Assembly: GCA_019745195.1 (NCBI GenBank)
Contig: JAIETL010000002.1
Coordinates: 62,001 to 126,000 of the forward strand
Direction of reading: 5' to 3'
Origin: Beijerinckiaceae bacterium
GTDB taxonomy: Bacteria > Pseudomonadota > Alphaproteobacteria > Rhizobiales > Beijerinckiaceae
DNA: 64,000 nt
The number at the start of each line of letters is the position of its first letter. Position 1 is the first letter of the stretch. This document shows positions 34,388 to 43,785 of this stretch, piece after piece. The translations under genes were made by a program, and so were the position numbers. The notes beneath the pieces were generated by a model. That model saw nothing but the letters and a program-made list of their open reading frames with translations. It did no database searches and had not been told where the DNA came from.

Positions 34388-35308
34388 TCACCCCTCCGGC
34401 AGCGGGATGAACTCCGCCTCGTCGCCGGGCACCGTGTCGAATCTCCCGGCTTTCCATTCCGCCTTGGCCTGGTCGATGCGCTCCTTCGAGGAGGAGACGA
34501 AGTTCCACCAGATGTGGCGGGGGCCGTCCATCGGCTCGCCGCCGACCAGCATCAGCCGGCTCTGGTCGAGCGCCAGGATCGAGATGCGGTCGCCGGGCTT
34601 GAAGATCAGCAACTGGCCTGCCGAGAATTCGTCGCCGGCGATGTCGATCTTGCCGGAGACGATGTAGACCGCGCGCTCCTCATGATCGGCGTCGAGCGGC
34701 AGGATCGCGCCCGGCGAGAGCACGGCCTCGGCATAGAGTACGTCCCACGGGAATTTTACCGGCGAGGTCTGGCCGTAGGCCGAGCCCATGATCAGGCTGA
34801 TGCGTTTTCCGCCTTCCACGATCCGGGGAAGTTCCGGCGCGGCGTGATGGACGAACTCCGGCGCATTCTCCTCATGCGTCTTCGGCAGCGCGAGCCAGGC
34901 CTGGATGCCGTAGAGTTTTGGCGCTTTCAGCCGCTCCTCCGGCCCGGTGCGCTCGGAATGGACGATGCCGCGCCCCGCCGTCATCAGGTTGACAGCGCCG
35001 GGACGGATCGCGAGCGCCGTGCCCAGCGAATCCCGGTGCATGATCTCGCCATCGAAGAGATAGGTCACGGTCGAGAGCCCGATATGGGGATGAGGGCGGA
35101 CGTCGATGCCTTCGCCCAGCAAAAACTCGGCCGGCCCCATCTGGTCGAAGAAGATAAACGGTCCGACCATTTTTCGCCCGATCGAGGGCAGGGCGCGGCG
35201 CACCGAGAACCCGCCGAGATCGCGGGCGCGGGGAACGATCACCTGCTCGATCGCCTGGCAGGAGCGGGCGTCTCCGAGGATCGGGTCGTCGGCTGGCATT
35301 TCTGACAT
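34388..35308 (-). CDS. Pirin family protein
   Basis: 306 residues from the ATG at 35308 ([10 protein letters not shown]) with AAGGAG eight bases upstream. A bicupin with the pirin metal site in the N-terminal cupin: [20 protein letters not shown] followed by MHRDSLG, supplying the His/His/His/Glu ligands. The second cupin shows [20 protein letters not shown]. The C-terminal [18 protein letters not shown] is a pirin signature. Bacterial pirins are reported as quercetinase-like dioxygenases or regulators; the exact role is open. It starts 23 bases after xseB on the same strand. The long open frame upstream is antisense to xseB and is ignored. Confidence 0.9.
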   Translation of the reverse strand: MSEMPADDPILGDARSCQAIEQVIVPRARDLGGFSVRRALPSIGRKMVGPFIFFDQMGPAEFLLGEGIDVRPHPHIGLSTVTYLFDGEIMHRDSLGTALAIRPGAVNLMTAGRGIVHSERTGPEERLKAPKLYGIQAWLALPKTHEENAPEFVHHAAPELPRIVEGGKRISLIMGSAYGQTSPVKFPWDVLYAEAVLSPGAILPLDADHEERAVYIVSGKIDIAGDEFSAGQLLIFKPGDRISILALDQSRLMLVGGEPMDGPRHIWWNFVSSSKERIDQAKAEWKAGRFDTVPGDEAEFIPLPEG

Positions 35309-35331
35309 GCGACAACTCCTTGGCGATTTGA

Positions 35332-35601
35332 CTACTTGTCCACGTCGAGCGGAACGGCTCCGGTCGGCTTTCCATCCGCGCCGAGCGTGATCTTCTCGAT
35401 GCGCGCCTCGGCCTGTTTCAGCAGGGCGTCGCAGCGGGCTTTCAGCGCCTCGCCGCGGGTATAGATGTCGATCGATTCCTCCAGCGCGACGTCGCCGCGC
35501 TCCAGCTTGGCGACGATCGTCTCGAGTTCCTTCAGCGCCGCCTCGAAGGGCAGGGCGGCGACATCGGCGTTGACGGCGGGAGCGGTCTTGAGATCGGGCA
35601 C
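35332..35601 (-). CDS. xseB: Exodeoxyribonuclease VII small subunit
   Basis: 89 residues, correct for XseB. The core reads [20 protein letters not shown] then [20 protein letters not shown] and [12 protein letters not shown], an obligate coiled pair of helices that assembles on XseA. Exonuclease VII degrades single-stranded DNA from both ends into oligonucleotides. In alphaproteobacteria xseB is often next to dxs; here dxs is 6 kb away and the neighbour is pirin. Confidence 0.92.
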   Translation of the reverse strand: MPDLKTAPAVNADVAALPFEAALKELETIVAKLERGDVALEESIDIYTRGEALKARCDALLKQAEARIEKITLGADGKPTGAVPLDVDK

Positions 35602-35669
35602 GGCGTGATTCCTGTTTGGCGCAGTCTATCAGCCCGCGCGACCTGCGTCGCAACCGCAAAGCGCCATCG

Positions 35670-36134
35670 TCACACCGGCAGCGCCGAGGTCTTCTTGATG
35701 GTGCGCAGCGTCAGCGTCGACTGCACGCGGGTGACGCCCGGCAACTGCGTCAGGATATCGGTGTGGATGCGCTCGAAATCGGCGCTGTCGCGATAGATCA
35801 CCCGCATCAGATAGTCATGCGCGCCGGCGAGCAGATGGCATTCCAGCACCTCGGGCAGGGTCTTCACCGCCTGCTCGAAGCCTTCCAGCGAGGCGCGCCC
35901 CTGCTGGTCGAGCGTGACGAAGACGAAGGCCGTGCCGGGAAAGCCGGCGATCCGGTCGTCGAGCATCATCGCATAGCCGCGGATCAACCCGCTCTCCTCG
36001 AGCTGGCGCACGCGCCGCAGGCAGGCCGAAGGCGACAGATGCACCTTCTCGGCGAGGTCCGAATTGGTGATGCGCCCATCCGCCTGCAGGATGCGCAGGA
36101 TCGAGCGGTCGCGGGAATCGAGTTCGATCGTCAT
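35670..36134 (-). CDS. Lrp/AsnC-family transcriptional regulator
   Basis: 154 residues from the ATG at 36134, which gives the family opening [20 protein letters not shown]. The N-terminal HTH reads [20 protein letters not shown] with the following [14 protein letters not shown], and the C-terminal RAM/Lrp ligand-binding domain shows [18 protein letters not shown], then [16 protein letters not shown] and [16 protein letters not shown]. It senses an amino acid and binds DNA as a multimer. The longer frame adds residues without conservation. No divergent amino-acid gene is adjacent; the phosphatase gene upstream lies on the same strand with a 157-base gap. Confidence 0.92.
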   Translation of the reverse strand: MTIELDSRDRSILRILQADGRITNSDLAEKVHLSPSACLRRVRQLEESGLIRGYAMMLDDRIAGFPGTAFVFVTLDQQGRASLEGFEQAVKTLPEVLECHLLAGAHDYLMRVIYRDSADFERIHTDILTQLPGVTRVQSTLTLRTIKKTSALPV

Positions 36135-36291
36135 GGCAGCGGCAAAATCCCTTTGCCGTGATGCTTCGTCGCAAAGAATGCGCGACGCAAGCAATTTTCT
36201 GCATCGTTTTTTTGCTGCAGCGCGCAAATCAGCGGCGTCTACACAAAAACCTGCATGATGCTGTTGCTCCGATATGCTGCTCTTCTGACTT

Positions 36292-36804
36292 TCAGTCCAG
36301 ATCGAACCGGAACGGCGCGCCCTCGAACGCGTCCGCGCCACGCCCGATCCGGGCTATGGCGCGGCTCATCCGGCCGTCCCGCCCAAGGCTTGCATCGGCC
36401 AAAGCGACCAGCCGCGAATTCGGCGTGGCCGAGGGCGAGGCGGCGCGCAAGCGCTCGGCGATCTCCTCCTCGTCGCGTGTCGGCGCAAGCGCGCAGGCGG
36501 CGATGTAGGCGGCGGCCGTCGAGCGGCTGATCCCGGCCCAGCAATGGATCACCATGGGCGCGGCGCGGTCCCAGTCGCGCACGAAGGCGAGGAAGCGCTC
36601 GACATGCTCCTCGGCGGGCACGACATGCCCATCCATCGGGGCCGAGATGTCGGACATTCCGAGGAAGAGGTGCCTGTTTTCGGGAATGCCGGCAGGCCGC
36701 TCGACCTTCGTCGCGACATTGATCAGCGTGACGAGATGGCTCGCCCCGACAGCGGCGACCGTGTCGTGGAGCCGGGCGAGCGACGAGACGTGGAGGGTGG
36801 GCAT
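36292..36804 (-). CDS. Tyrosine/dual-specificity phosphatase-like protein
   Basis: 170 residues from ATG 36804 with AGGAC upstream (an ATG at 36840 is possible). The active-site loop HCWAGISRS fits the Cys-x5-Arg phosphatase signature (Cys88, Arg94) and is followed by a helix STAAAYIAACALAP. The general-acid region is MSDISAPMDGHVVPAEEHV. Alphaproteobacterial proteins of this group are annotated as protein tyrosine phosphatases; the substrate is unknown. Cytoplasmic, no signal peptide. It stands between the Lrp gene and the divergent thioesterase. Confidence 0.82.
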   Translation of the reverse strand: MPTLHVSSLARLHDTVAAVGASHLVTLINVATKVERPAGIPENRHLFLGMSDISAPMDGHVVPAEEHVERFLAFVRDWDRAAPMVIHCWAGISRSTAAAYIAACALAPTRDEEEIAERLRAASPSATPNSRLVALADASLGRDGRMSRAIARIGRGADAFEGAPFRFDLD

Positions 36805-36938
36805 AAGGGCTGTCCTGTCGATTGGATGCGATCGCGACATGCAGCAAAGCGCATTGCGATGACAAGCGTATCGACACGGCGGCGCTTCCGGCTAGAACGC
36901 CGCTTCGACAGATTTGAATCCTCGACGGGAAGACCGCG

Positions 36939-37499
36939 ATGAATCTCTGGTTCCGCCTGCTCTGGCTGCTGCTGACCACGGCCTTCCGGCCGCGCCTGTC
37001 GCTGCCGGGTGAGGCTTCGGTGCTGCCATTCCGGGTCTGGCCGCACGACCTCGACACAAGCCTGCACATGAACAATGGCCGCTACTGGACGCTGATGGAT
37101 CTCGGCCGCACCGACCTCATGCTGCGCTCGGGGCTTTGGCGGGCGGTGCTGAAGCATCGCTGGGTGCCGGTCGTCAACGCCGGCAAGATTCGCTTCCGCC
37201 GCGAGGTCAGGCTGTTCCGGCCGTTCCGGCTGGAGACCACGATCCTGTGCTGGAGCGAAAGCTGGCTGGTGATGCAGCATCGCATCCTGACGACGGGGCG
37301 GGACGGGGCCGAGATCGTGGCGGCCGTCGCGCTGGTGCGGGCGGCGCTCTACGACAAGGCGGGCCGGGCCTACGTCCCGGTCGTGCGGCTGCTTGCCGAG
37401 ATCGGCGTGACGGCGGAAAGTCCCGAACCTGCCCCCGAGGTGGCGGCCTTCCTCGCCGCCGAGGAGGCGATGCGACAGGCAGGTGCGGCGTCCGGCTGA
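36939..37499 (+). CDS. Thioesterase-family protein (4HBT-like, THEM6 type)
   Basis: 186 residues. It begins with a hydrophobic anchor (MNLWFRLLWLLLTTAFRPRL). The hot-dog fold carries FRVWPHDLDTSLHMNNGRYW, where the Asp and the HMNNGRY motif are those of 4-hydroxybenzoyl-CoA thioesterase-like and THEM6-like proteins. It then shows VNAGKIRFRREVRLFRPFRL and CWSESWLVMQHRI. A likely acyl-CoA hydrolase, possibly membrane-associated, with an unknown acyl group. Divergent from the phosphatase gene. Confidence 0.85.
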   Translation: MNLWFRLLWLLLTTAFRPRLSLPGEASVLPFRVWPHDLDTSLHMNNGRYWTLMDLGRTDLMLRSGLWRAVLKHRWVPVVNAGKIRFRREVRLFRPFRLETTILCWSESWLVMQHRILTTGRDGAEIVAAVALVRAALYDKAGRAYVPVVRLLAEIGVTAESPEPAPEVAAFLAAEEAMRQAGAASG

Positions 37500-37562
37500 G
37501 CTCGTTCAGCCGCAGCCATGCTTGCGTCGAATATCTCGCCTACTGATAATGGCTCTTGATAA

Positions 37563-37585
37563 GAATATCTCTTCATGAGATATTC
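37563..37585. promoter_or_regulatory. Perfect 9-bp palindrome upstream of a RelE/HTH pair (candidate operator)
   Basis: GAATATCTC-TTCAT-GAGATATTC: two perfectly complementary 9-base arms around a five-base spacer, ending six bases before the GTG start of the toxin gene. The AT-rich sequence is unlike its surroundings. Position and symmetry fit an operator for the HTH antitoxin encoded by the second gene of the pair. Confidence 0.7.
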
Positions 37586-37590
37586 ATCTT

Positions 37591-37833
37591 GTGAAAGCGA
37601 TCGAGATCACCAGTCGCGCCACGTCCCAGCTCGCCAAGCTGGCGCCCGCCGAGCGGAAGGCGATCATCGCCAAGCTCAGCCGTTATGCCGAGACCGCCGC
37701 TGGCGACGTCACCCGCTTGCAGGGCCGCCCGGAATTCCGCCTGCGTCAGGGCGACTATCGGGTGCTCTTTCAGGAAACCGAGACCAAGATCACGGTTGTC
37801 GAGGTCGGCCACCGCAGCGACATCTACAAGTAG
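37591..37833 (+). CDS. RelE/ParE-family toxin
   Basis: 80 residues from a GTG at 37591. The pattern is that of ParE/RelE toxins: MKAIEITSRATSQLAKLAP with a basic helix, then TRLQGRPEFRLRQGDYRVLF (the RQGDYRVLF strand is the core signature) and VVEVGHRSDIYK, whose ending GHR.DIY is a RelE hallmark. Likely an mRNA interferase or gyrase inhibitor. It precedes the HTH antitoxin by 12 bases in one operon and lies six bases after the palindrome 37563-37585. The toxin is intact. Confidence 0.88.
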   Translation: MKAIEITSRATSQLAKLAPAERKAIIAKLSRYAETAAGDVTRLQGRPEFRLRQGDYRVLFQETETKITVVEVGHRSDIYK

Positions 37834-37845
37834 GGAGCCTGTCCC

Positions 37846-38241
37846 ATGAAACCGCAGTTCATCAGCACCGATGCCGGCGAGGAACTCGTCATCATCAGCC
37901 GCACCGACTATGAGATGCTTGCGCAGCGCGCCGCCGCAGCGTTCGACGAGGAGGCCAACGACGTTCGCGCCGCCGCCGGGGCCGAGGCCGATCTCGCCGC
38001 CGGCCGTGATATCGCGTTCCCGCTCGACGTCGCCGAGGCGATCCTCGACGGCGAGAGCCGGCTGCGCGCCATCCGCAAATGGCGTCAGCATACCCAGGCC
38101 GAGCTGGCGGCGCTGTCGGGCCTCGCGCAGAGTGCGATTAGCGCCATGGAGAAAGGCGGCATCCTCTCTGGCTCCCTCTCAGCCTGGCGCGATCTCGCCA
38201 AGGCGTTGAACGTGCCTCTGGCGGTGCTTATCGACGCATGA
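37846..38241 (+). CDS. HTH (XRE) antitoxin with prevent-host-death-like N-terminus
   Basis: 131 residues; AGGGAG lies upstream of the ATG. The N-terminal half (FISTDAGEELVIISRTDYEM then LAQRAAAAFDEEA) resembles Phd/YefM-like DNA- or toxin-binding parts. The C-terminal half is an XRE HTH: IRKWRQHTQAELAALSGLAQ followed by SAISAMEKGGILSGSLSAWR and ALNVPLAVL. It should bind the palindrome upstream and neutralise the RelE-type toxin. Toxin-first order matches HigBA-style loci. Confidence 0.88.
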   Translation: MKPQFISTDAGEELVIISRTDYEMLAQRAAAAFDEEANDVRAAAGAEADLAAGRDIAFPLDVAEAILDGESRLRAIRKWRQHTQAELAALSGLAQSAISAMEKGGILSGSLSAWRDLAKALNVPLAVLIDA

Positions 38242-38265
38242 CGCATCGTTGATCTGTCGTGCGCA

Positions 38266-41200
38266 TTACTCCGCCGCCAGCCTTGTCGCGCGCCACTGCG
38301 CCAGCAGCGCCCGCAACGCGCCGGGCTTCAATGGCTTGTTGAGCAGATGCACGTCGAGCGCGTTTGCCGCCTCGCGCACCTGCGGCGAGCGGTCGGCGGT
38401 GAGCAGGATCGCCGGCACGCGCATGCTCGTCCGCTCGCGCAATGCGCTGATCGCGGTCAGGCCGTTGCCATGGTCGAGATGGTAGTCGGCGATCACGACA
38501 TCGGGCTCGCCCGTGGTGCGCAGCGACGCCAGCGCCTCGTCCAGCCCCGGAGCGGTAGTCACCACGCAGCCCCAGCCTGTGAGCAGCCCGCGCATCCCGT
38601 CGAGAATGGTCGGCTCGTTGTCGATGACGAGCAGGCGCAGGCCCGCGAGCTGGCCGGCGGGCGACTGGCGCGGGGCCACGCTCGTCGCCATGGCCGGTAG
38701 CGGCGCGGCGCGGGGCGCGAGGATCGCGAAGCGCGTGCCGCGTCCCGGCGCGGAATCGAGCGTCAGCCTGTGGTCGAGCGCCTGCGCGATGCGCTGGACG
38801 ATCGAGAGCCCGAGCCCTAAGCCCCGCGCCACCTTCGCGCCCTGGTCGAGCCGCTGGAACTCGCGGAACACCGTCTTCTGCTTGCCGGGGGGAATGCCCA
38901 GCCCGGTGTCGAGCACCTCGACCGAGACCTGCGCGCCCCGCCGGCGGCAGCCGACCAGCACCTTGCCGCTCGGGGTATATTTGATCGCGTTCGAGATCAG
39001 GTTCTGCAGCAGTCGGCGGATCAGGCGGCGGTCCGAGCGCAAGGCGACGCTGGTCGGCATGAAGACGAGCTTCAGCCCCTTCTCCTGCGCGCTCGGCTCG
39101 AATTCGCGCTGGAGCTGGCGCAGCAATTCGTCGAGACGGAAGGCTGTGATCTCGGGCTTGAGCGCGCCGCCGTCGAGCCGCGAGATTTCCAGCAGCGCTG
39201 TCAGGATCTCCTCGACCGCGTCGAGCGAGGCGTCGATGTTTTCGGCCAGCTCCGGCTGGCCGGCGGCGCGGTCGCGCTCGACCAGCGAGGTGGCGTAGAG
39301 GCGCGCGGCGTTGAGCGGTTGCAGGATGTCGTGGCTGGCGGCCGCTAGGAAGCGCGTCTTGGAGGCGTTGGCGTCGTCGGCGGCGGCCTTGGCGCCTTGT
39401 AGCTCGGTGTTGACCCGCGAAATCTCCTCGGTGCGCTCGACGACGCGGCGCTCCAGCGTCTCGTTGGTGCGCTCCAGCTCCTCCTGCGCCTCCACGGCCT
39501 CGGTGATGTCGGTATAGGTCGTGACCAGGCCGCCATCCGGCAGCGGGTTCGAGCGGATCTCGATCACCTTCTTCGACGGATACAGCTTGAGCCGCACGGG
39601 CTCCCGGTCGCGCACGAAGCTCTCCAGCCGCGCCGCCATCAGCTCGTCCTGCTGCCCGTCGCCATAAGCCCCGCGCGCCGCATTGTAACGCACCACCTCG
39701 TCGAGCCCCGTGCCGAAGCGCACCAGCGAGGGCGGCAGGTCGTAGAGCTCGATGAAGGCCCGGTTCCAGGCGAGCAGGCGCAGGTCGCGGTCGAGCACGG
39801 TGATGCCCTGGCCGGCATGGTCAAGCCCGTGCTGGAGGATGTCGCGGTTGTATTGCAGGGCGGCCGAGGCGTCGTCGAGCAGCTTGAAGGCGGCCTCGGT
39901 CGAGAGGTTGCGCCGGCGCAGCAGCAGCGAGAGCACGAGCCGCGAGGAGGCCGCGCCGATCGCCGAGGAGAGCAGGTGCTCGCCGAAACGCAGCAGGTGG
40001 ATGTCGGCCTCGCGATTGACGTTCTGCGGCTCGCCGCGCCCGCTGGCGAAGCTCTCGAAGGCGCGCTGCGTCCGCTCCTGGCCGAGATAGCGCCCGATCG
40101 TCGATTGCAGTTCGGCCTCGGTGACGCTGGAGCGCCAGAGCGAGAAGGACTGGGCCATGGTGGCGCGGTCGGATTCGACGAAGGCGTTGGCCTGCAGCCG
40201 CTCCATCGCATTGGCGGGGCGCAGCAGCGAGAAGCCGATATAGGCCAGCAGGTTGAGCCCGAGACTCCAGGCGACGCCATGGGGCAGCGGCGGCAAAGCC
40301 AGCCCGAGCAGCGCCTCGGGCTTGAGCGCGCTCATGCCGAGGGGGCCGAGCGAGACCAGGCTCGCCCAGTCGCTGCCGGGATGAACGAGGCTCGGCAGCA
40401 GCAGCGTGTAGGCCCAGGTCGCGATGCCGACGCCAAGGCCGACCGCCGCGCCCAAGGCCGTACCGCGCCGCCAGAGCAGGCCGCCGAAGAAAGCCGGCGC
40501 GATCTGCGCGGTCGCCGCGAAAGAGAGCAGGCCGATCGAGACCAGCGCCGCCTCGCCCGCCGCCCGGTAATAGGCGTAGCCGAGCAGGATCACGATCAGG
40601 ATCGCGATCCGCCGGATGATCACCACCTGCGAGCCGAGATCGTCGCCGCTGGCGCCATTGTCGGACTCAGGCTCGGTCACCCGGTTCGGGTCGGTCAGGC
40701 CGCGCCGGCCACGCAGCAGCAGCGGCATGACGAGATGGTTCGAGATCATGATGGCGAGCGCGACCGAGGCGACGATGACCATCGCGGTCGCGGCCGACAA
40801 TCCGCCGACGAAGACGAGCAGTGCCAGCAGGTTGGCCTGCTGCTGCAACGGCAGCAGCAGTACGGTCATGTCGCGATCGACGCCGGGGCCGGGCAGGAAA
40901 AGTTCGCCCGCCATCGCCAGAGGCAGCACGAACAGGTTGATCAGGATCAGATAGAGCGGGAACATCCAGGCCGCGCGGCGCACGTCGCGCGGGTCGCGGT
41001 TCTCGACGATCGCCATGTGGAACTGGCGCGCCAGCAGAAGCGAGGCGCAGGCCGAGAGCAGCGTCAGCGTGAGGAAGGTCGGCCAGTTCGAGGTGCGTTC
41101 CCAGATCGGTGGCGCGCCGCCGGGCGGGTTGGCCGCCTTGGCCAGCAGATCGCCAAAACCGTCGAACAGGCCGTAGACGACGAAGACGCCGAGCACGAGG

Positions 41201-41829
41201 AAGGCGACGAGCTTGATCAGCGATTCGACCGCGATCGCCAGCACGAGCCCGTCCTGATGCTCGGTGGCGTCGATATGGCGGGTGCCGAAGGCGCAGGCGA
41301 AGCCCGCCAGCACCATCGCGACGAGGAAGGCCAGGTCGCTCAGCACCGGAACGTCGGGCGTCAGCGCCTGTCCGCCGGTCGCGATCAGGAAGACCGAGAG
41401 CGAGTTGGCGACCGCCTTCAGTTGCAGCGCGATATAGGGCAGGGCGCCGATGACCGCGACGAGGCAGACCAGCGCCGCGACGCGCTCGCTCTTGCCATAG
41501 CGCGCGCCGACGAAATCGGCGATCGAGGTGATGTTCTGCGATTTGGCGATGGTGACGATGCGGGCGACGAAGCGATGCCCGAAGCCAATCACCAGGATCG
41601 GCCCGACATAGATGCCGAGAAAGTCAAACCCGGCGCGGCTCGCGAAGCCGACGGAGCCGTAAAAGGTCCAGGAGGTGCAGTAGACCCCAAGCGCCAGCGC
41701 GTAGATCGTGGTGCGCGCGCGCCCCGCCATCATCATGCGGCGACCCGAGGTGTCGGCCATGTGCGCGACGGCGAACAGCCCGCACAGATAGGCCAGCGCC
41801 ACCAGAATCACGGACCAGGCTGGGATCAT
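38266..41829 (-). CDS. Symporter-fused hybrid sensor histidine kinase/response regulator (NahK/ErcS- or CbrA-like)
   Basis: 1187 residues, a multidomain membrane kinase. Residues about 1-530 form a 12-13 segment sodium/solute symporter (SSS/PutP) domain (GFGHRFVARIVTIAKSQNIT and IADFVGARYGKS). A PAS region at about 640-770 reads ITVLDRDLRLLAWNRAFIEL. A coiled coil precedes HisKA: AASHDILQPLNAARLY with the phospho-His about residue 833. HATPase follows (N box LLQNLISNAIKYTPSGK, LDTGLGIPP, GLGLGLSIVQRIAQ). A receiver starts near 1064, phospho-Asp about 1115 (VVIADYHLDHGNG). It links uptake or binding of a solute to signalling. The partner regulator is not in the window. Confidence 0.93.
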   Translation of the reverse strand: MIPAWSVILVALAYLCGLFAVAHMADTSGRRMMMAGRARTTIYALALGVYCTSWTFYGSVGFASRAGFDFLGIYVGPILVIGFGHRFVARIVTIAKSQNITSIADFVGARYGKSERVAALVCLVAVIGALPYIALQLKAVANSLSVFLIATGGQALTPDVPVLSDLAFLVAMVLAGFACAFGTRHIDATEHQDGLVLAIAVESLIKLVAFLVLGVFVVYGLFDGFGDLLAKAANPPGGAPPIWERTSNWPTFLTLTLLSACASLLLARQFHMAIVENRDPRDVRRAAWMFPLYLILINLFVLPLAMAGELFLPGPGVDRDMTVLLLPLQQQANLLALLVFVGGLSAATAMVIVASVALAIMISNHLVMPLLLRGRRGLTDPNRVTEPESDNGASGDDLGSQVVIIRRIAILIVILLGYAYYRAAGEAALVSIGLLSFAATAQIAPAFFGGLLWRRGTALGAAVGLGVGIATWAYTLLLPSLVHPGSDWASLVSLGPLGMSALKPEALLGLALPPLPHGVAWSLGLNLLAYIGFSLLRPANAMERLQANAFVESDRATMAQSFSLWRSSVTEAELQSTIGRYLGQERTQRAFESFASGRGEPQNVNREADIHLLRFGEHLLSSAIGAASSRLVLSLLLRRRNLSTEAAFKLLDDASAALQYNRDILQHGLDHAGQGITVLDRDLRLLAWNRAFIELYDLPPSLVRFGTGLDEVVRYNAARGAYGDGQQDELMAARLESFVRDREPVRLKLYPSKKVIEIRSNPLPDGGLVTTYTDITEAVEAQEELERTNETLERRVVERTEEISRVNTELQGAKAAADDANASKTRFLAAASHDILQPLNAARLYATSLVERDRAAGQPELAENIDASLDAVEEILTALLEISRLDGGALKPEITAFRLDELLRQLQREFEPSAQEKGLKLVFMPTSVALRSDRRLIRRLLQNLISNAIKYTPSGKVLVGCRRRGAQVSVEVLDTGLGIPPGKQKTVFREFQRLDQGAKVARGLGLGLSIVQRIAQALDHRLTLDSAPGRGTRFAILAPRAAPLPAMATSVAPRQSPAGQLAGLRLLVIDNEPTILDGMRGLLTGWGCVVTTAPGLDEALASLRTTGEPDVVIADYHLDHGNGLTAISALRERTSMRVPAILLTADRSPQVREAANALDVHLLNKPLKPGALRALLAQWRATRLAAE

Positions 41830-42051
41830 CGTGCCTCCACCGCCGCGAGCCCGGCATGCTGCGATCGTAGCGGGCTGGCCATGCCCTCGCCATAGCCCAT
41901 TGGGCGCGAAAAGCGGCAGGATTTCCTTGGCTCTAGACCGTCTGGTGGGCTGTCGGGCAGTTTCAAGCCGTCCACAACTCGGCTAGCGTTTGAACGTCAA
42001 ACGGCGCGGCGCGCGGCCCGCCGGCGTTTCGGGACCGATGAGGGGCATGCG

Positions 42052-42474
42052 ATGCTAAAGGAATTCAAGGAATTCGCGCTGAAGGGCAATGTCGTCGACC
42101 TCGCCATCGGCGTGGTCATCGGCGCGGCCTTCGGCAAGATCGTCGATTCGCTCGTCGGCGACATCATCATGCCGATCATCGGCGCCATCCTGGGCGGCCT
42201 CGATTTCTCGAATTTCTTCATCCGCCTGAGCAGCGCCGTGACAGCGCCGGCGCTCGTCGACGCCAAGAAGCAGGGCGCGGTGCTGGCCTACGGGTCCTTT
42301 CTGACCGTCGCGGTGAACTTCATCATCATCGCTGCTGTACTGTTCATGGTCGTCAAGGCGATCAACACGCTCAAGCGCAAGGAAGCCGCCGCCCCGCCGC
42401 CGCCGGCAGCGCCTGCCGAGGATGTCGTGCTGCTCGGCGAAATCCGCGACCTGCTCAAGCACAAGCCCGTCTGA
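42052..42474 (+). CDS. mscL: Large-conductance mechanosensitive channel
   Basis: 140 residues. The N-terminal amphipathic helix [20 protein letters not shown], the pore helix [20 protein letters not shown], and the second segment [20 protein letters not shown] are the MscL signature, with a C-terminal charged helix after a Pro-rich linker ([11 protein letters not shown]). It is a homopentameric membrane valve opened by hypoosmotic shock. Monocistronic; a hairpin follows its stop. Confidence 0.95.
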   Translation: MLKEFKEFALKGNVVDLAIGVVIGAAFGKIVDSLVGDIIMPIIGAILGGLDFSNFFIRLSSAVTAPALVDAKKQGAVLAYGSFLTVAVNFIIIAAVLFMVVKAINTLKRKEAAAPPPPAAPAEDVVLLGEIRDLLKHKPV

Positions 42475-42487
42475 AGCCATGCATCGC

Positions 42488-42509
42488 TCGCGGTGAATCA
42501 TCACCGCGA
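42488..42509 (+). terminator. Hairpin downstream of mscL (9-bp stem, 4-base loop)
   Basis: TCGCGGTGA-ATCA-TCACCGCGA is a perfect stem-loop beginning 13 bases after the mscL stop codon. No T-tract follows, so intrinsic termination is uncertain; it may instead protect the transcript end. Confidence 0.45.
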
Positions 42510-42594
42510 CCGATCAACCCGATCTCGCGATTTCATGCCGGTCTCGGCTTCGATCGGCTAGAAGCTCCGGCATGCGTTTCGCGAGGACGACCCG

Positions 42595-43785
42595 ATGACC
42601 ACGACGACCCTGCCCGGTGCGAGCCTGATCGCCGAACTGCGCCCCGAGGCCCGCAATGCGCCCGAAAGCGGCATCGTCGAGGTCGTCAATCACGGCCGGC
42701 TCAAGCCCGGCCTGATCCCGCTCTGGGTCGGCGAGGGCGATCTGCCGACGCCGGACTTCATCGTCGCCGCCGCCAACCGATCGCTGGCCGATGGCGAGAC
42801 CTTCTACACCTGGCAGCGCGGCATCCCCGAATTGCGCGAGGCGCTGGCGCGTTATCACACGGCGCTCTACGGCCAGCCGCTCTCGTCCGACCGCTTCTTC
42901 GTCACCGGCTCTGGCATGCAGTCGGTCCAGATCGCGGTCCGGCTGATCGCGGGGCCGGGCGACGAACTCGTCATCCCGACGCCGGCCTGGCCGAACTTCG
43001 CCGCCGCGATCGGCGTGGCGGGAGCCAAGGCCGTCTGCGTCCCGATGGATCTGGCGCAGGGCCGCTTCTCGCTCGATCTCGGCAAACTCGAAGCGGCGAT
43101 CACACCCAGGACCCGCGCGATCGTCATCAACTCGCCGGCGAATCCGACCGGCTGGACCGCCACCAAGACCGAGCTGGCCGCGCTTCTTGCGCTCGCCCGC
43201 AAGCATGGCGTCTGGATCGTCGCCGACGAAATCTATGGCCGCTTCGTCTATGACGGCCAGCCGCGCGCCGCCTCCTTCCACGACCTCATGGAGCCGGAGG
43301 ACCGTATCCTCTTCGTCCAGACCTTCTCGAAGAACTGGGCGATGACCGGCTGGCGCATCGGCTGGATCGAGGCGCCGGCCGCGTTTGGCCAGATCATCGA
43401 GAACCTGATCCAGTATTCGACCTCGGGCTCGCCGGTCTTCGTCCAGCGCGCCGCCATCGCCGCGCTGGAGGAGGGGGAACCCTTCGTCGCGCAGCAGATC
43501 GCGCGCGCCACGGAAGGCCGCAAAATCATCGCCGAGGGCCTCAAAGCCACCAACCGCGTCTCGCTGGCCGCGCCCGACGGGGCGTTCTACCAGTTCTTCA
43601 CCGTCGATGGCCGGCAGGATTCGCGCGCGCTCGCCATCGAACTGGTGGACAGCGCCAATGTCGGCCTCGCGCCCGGAACCGCCTTTGGTCCCGGCGGCGA
43701 GGCGGGCCTGCGCCTGTGCTTCGCCCGCAAGGCGTCCGACCTCGTCGAGGTGGTGGCGCGCATCCAGCGGGCGCTCGCGGCCTGA
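42595..43785 (+). CDS. Pyridoxal-phosphate-dependent class I/II aminotransferase
   Basis: 396 residues, the usual length for aspartate-aminotransferase-like enzymes. Marks: IPLWVGEGDLPTPDFIVAAA, TFYTWQRGIPELREALARYH, INSPANPTGWTATKTELAAL (Asn binding the cofactor), VADEIYGRFVYDG, and the PLP-binding Lys246 in QTFSKNWAMTGWRIGW. Substrate specificity within the broad group (aspartate, aromatic or other) is not determinable. Cytoplasmic. It is preceded by a gap of about 120 bases after mscL and followed by an AbrB-type membrane protein on the same strand. Confidence 0.88.
   Translation: MTTTTLPGASLIAELRPEARNAPESGIVEVVNHGRLKPGLIPLWVGEGDLPTPDFIVAAANRSLADGETFYTWQRGIPELREALARYHTALYGQPLSSDRFFVTGSGMQSVQIAVRLIAGPGDELVIPTPAWPNFAAAIGVAGAKAVCVPMDLAQGRFSLDLGKLEAAITPRTRAIVINSPANPTGWTATKTELAALLALARKHGVWIVADEIYGRFVYDGQPRAASFHDLMEPEDRILFVQTFSKNWAMTGWRIGWIEAPAAFGQIIENLIQYSTSGSPVFVQRAAIAALEEGEPFVAQQIARATEGRKIIAEGLKATNRVSLAAPDGAFYQFFTVDGRQDSRALAIELVDSANVGLAPGTAFGPGGEAGLRLCFARKASDLVEVVARIQRALAA

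Noticed and set aside
34388-35659. N-terminally extended pirin
   Set aside because: The extension is an out-of-frame reading across xseB; the pirin ATG at 35308 has a good ribosome binding site.
39817-41895. 692-residue open frame on the plus strand
   Set aside because: It is wholly antisense to the symporter-kinase gene and its translation is an Arg/Gln/Asp/Gly-rich low-complexity string typical of antisense frames in high-GC DNA.
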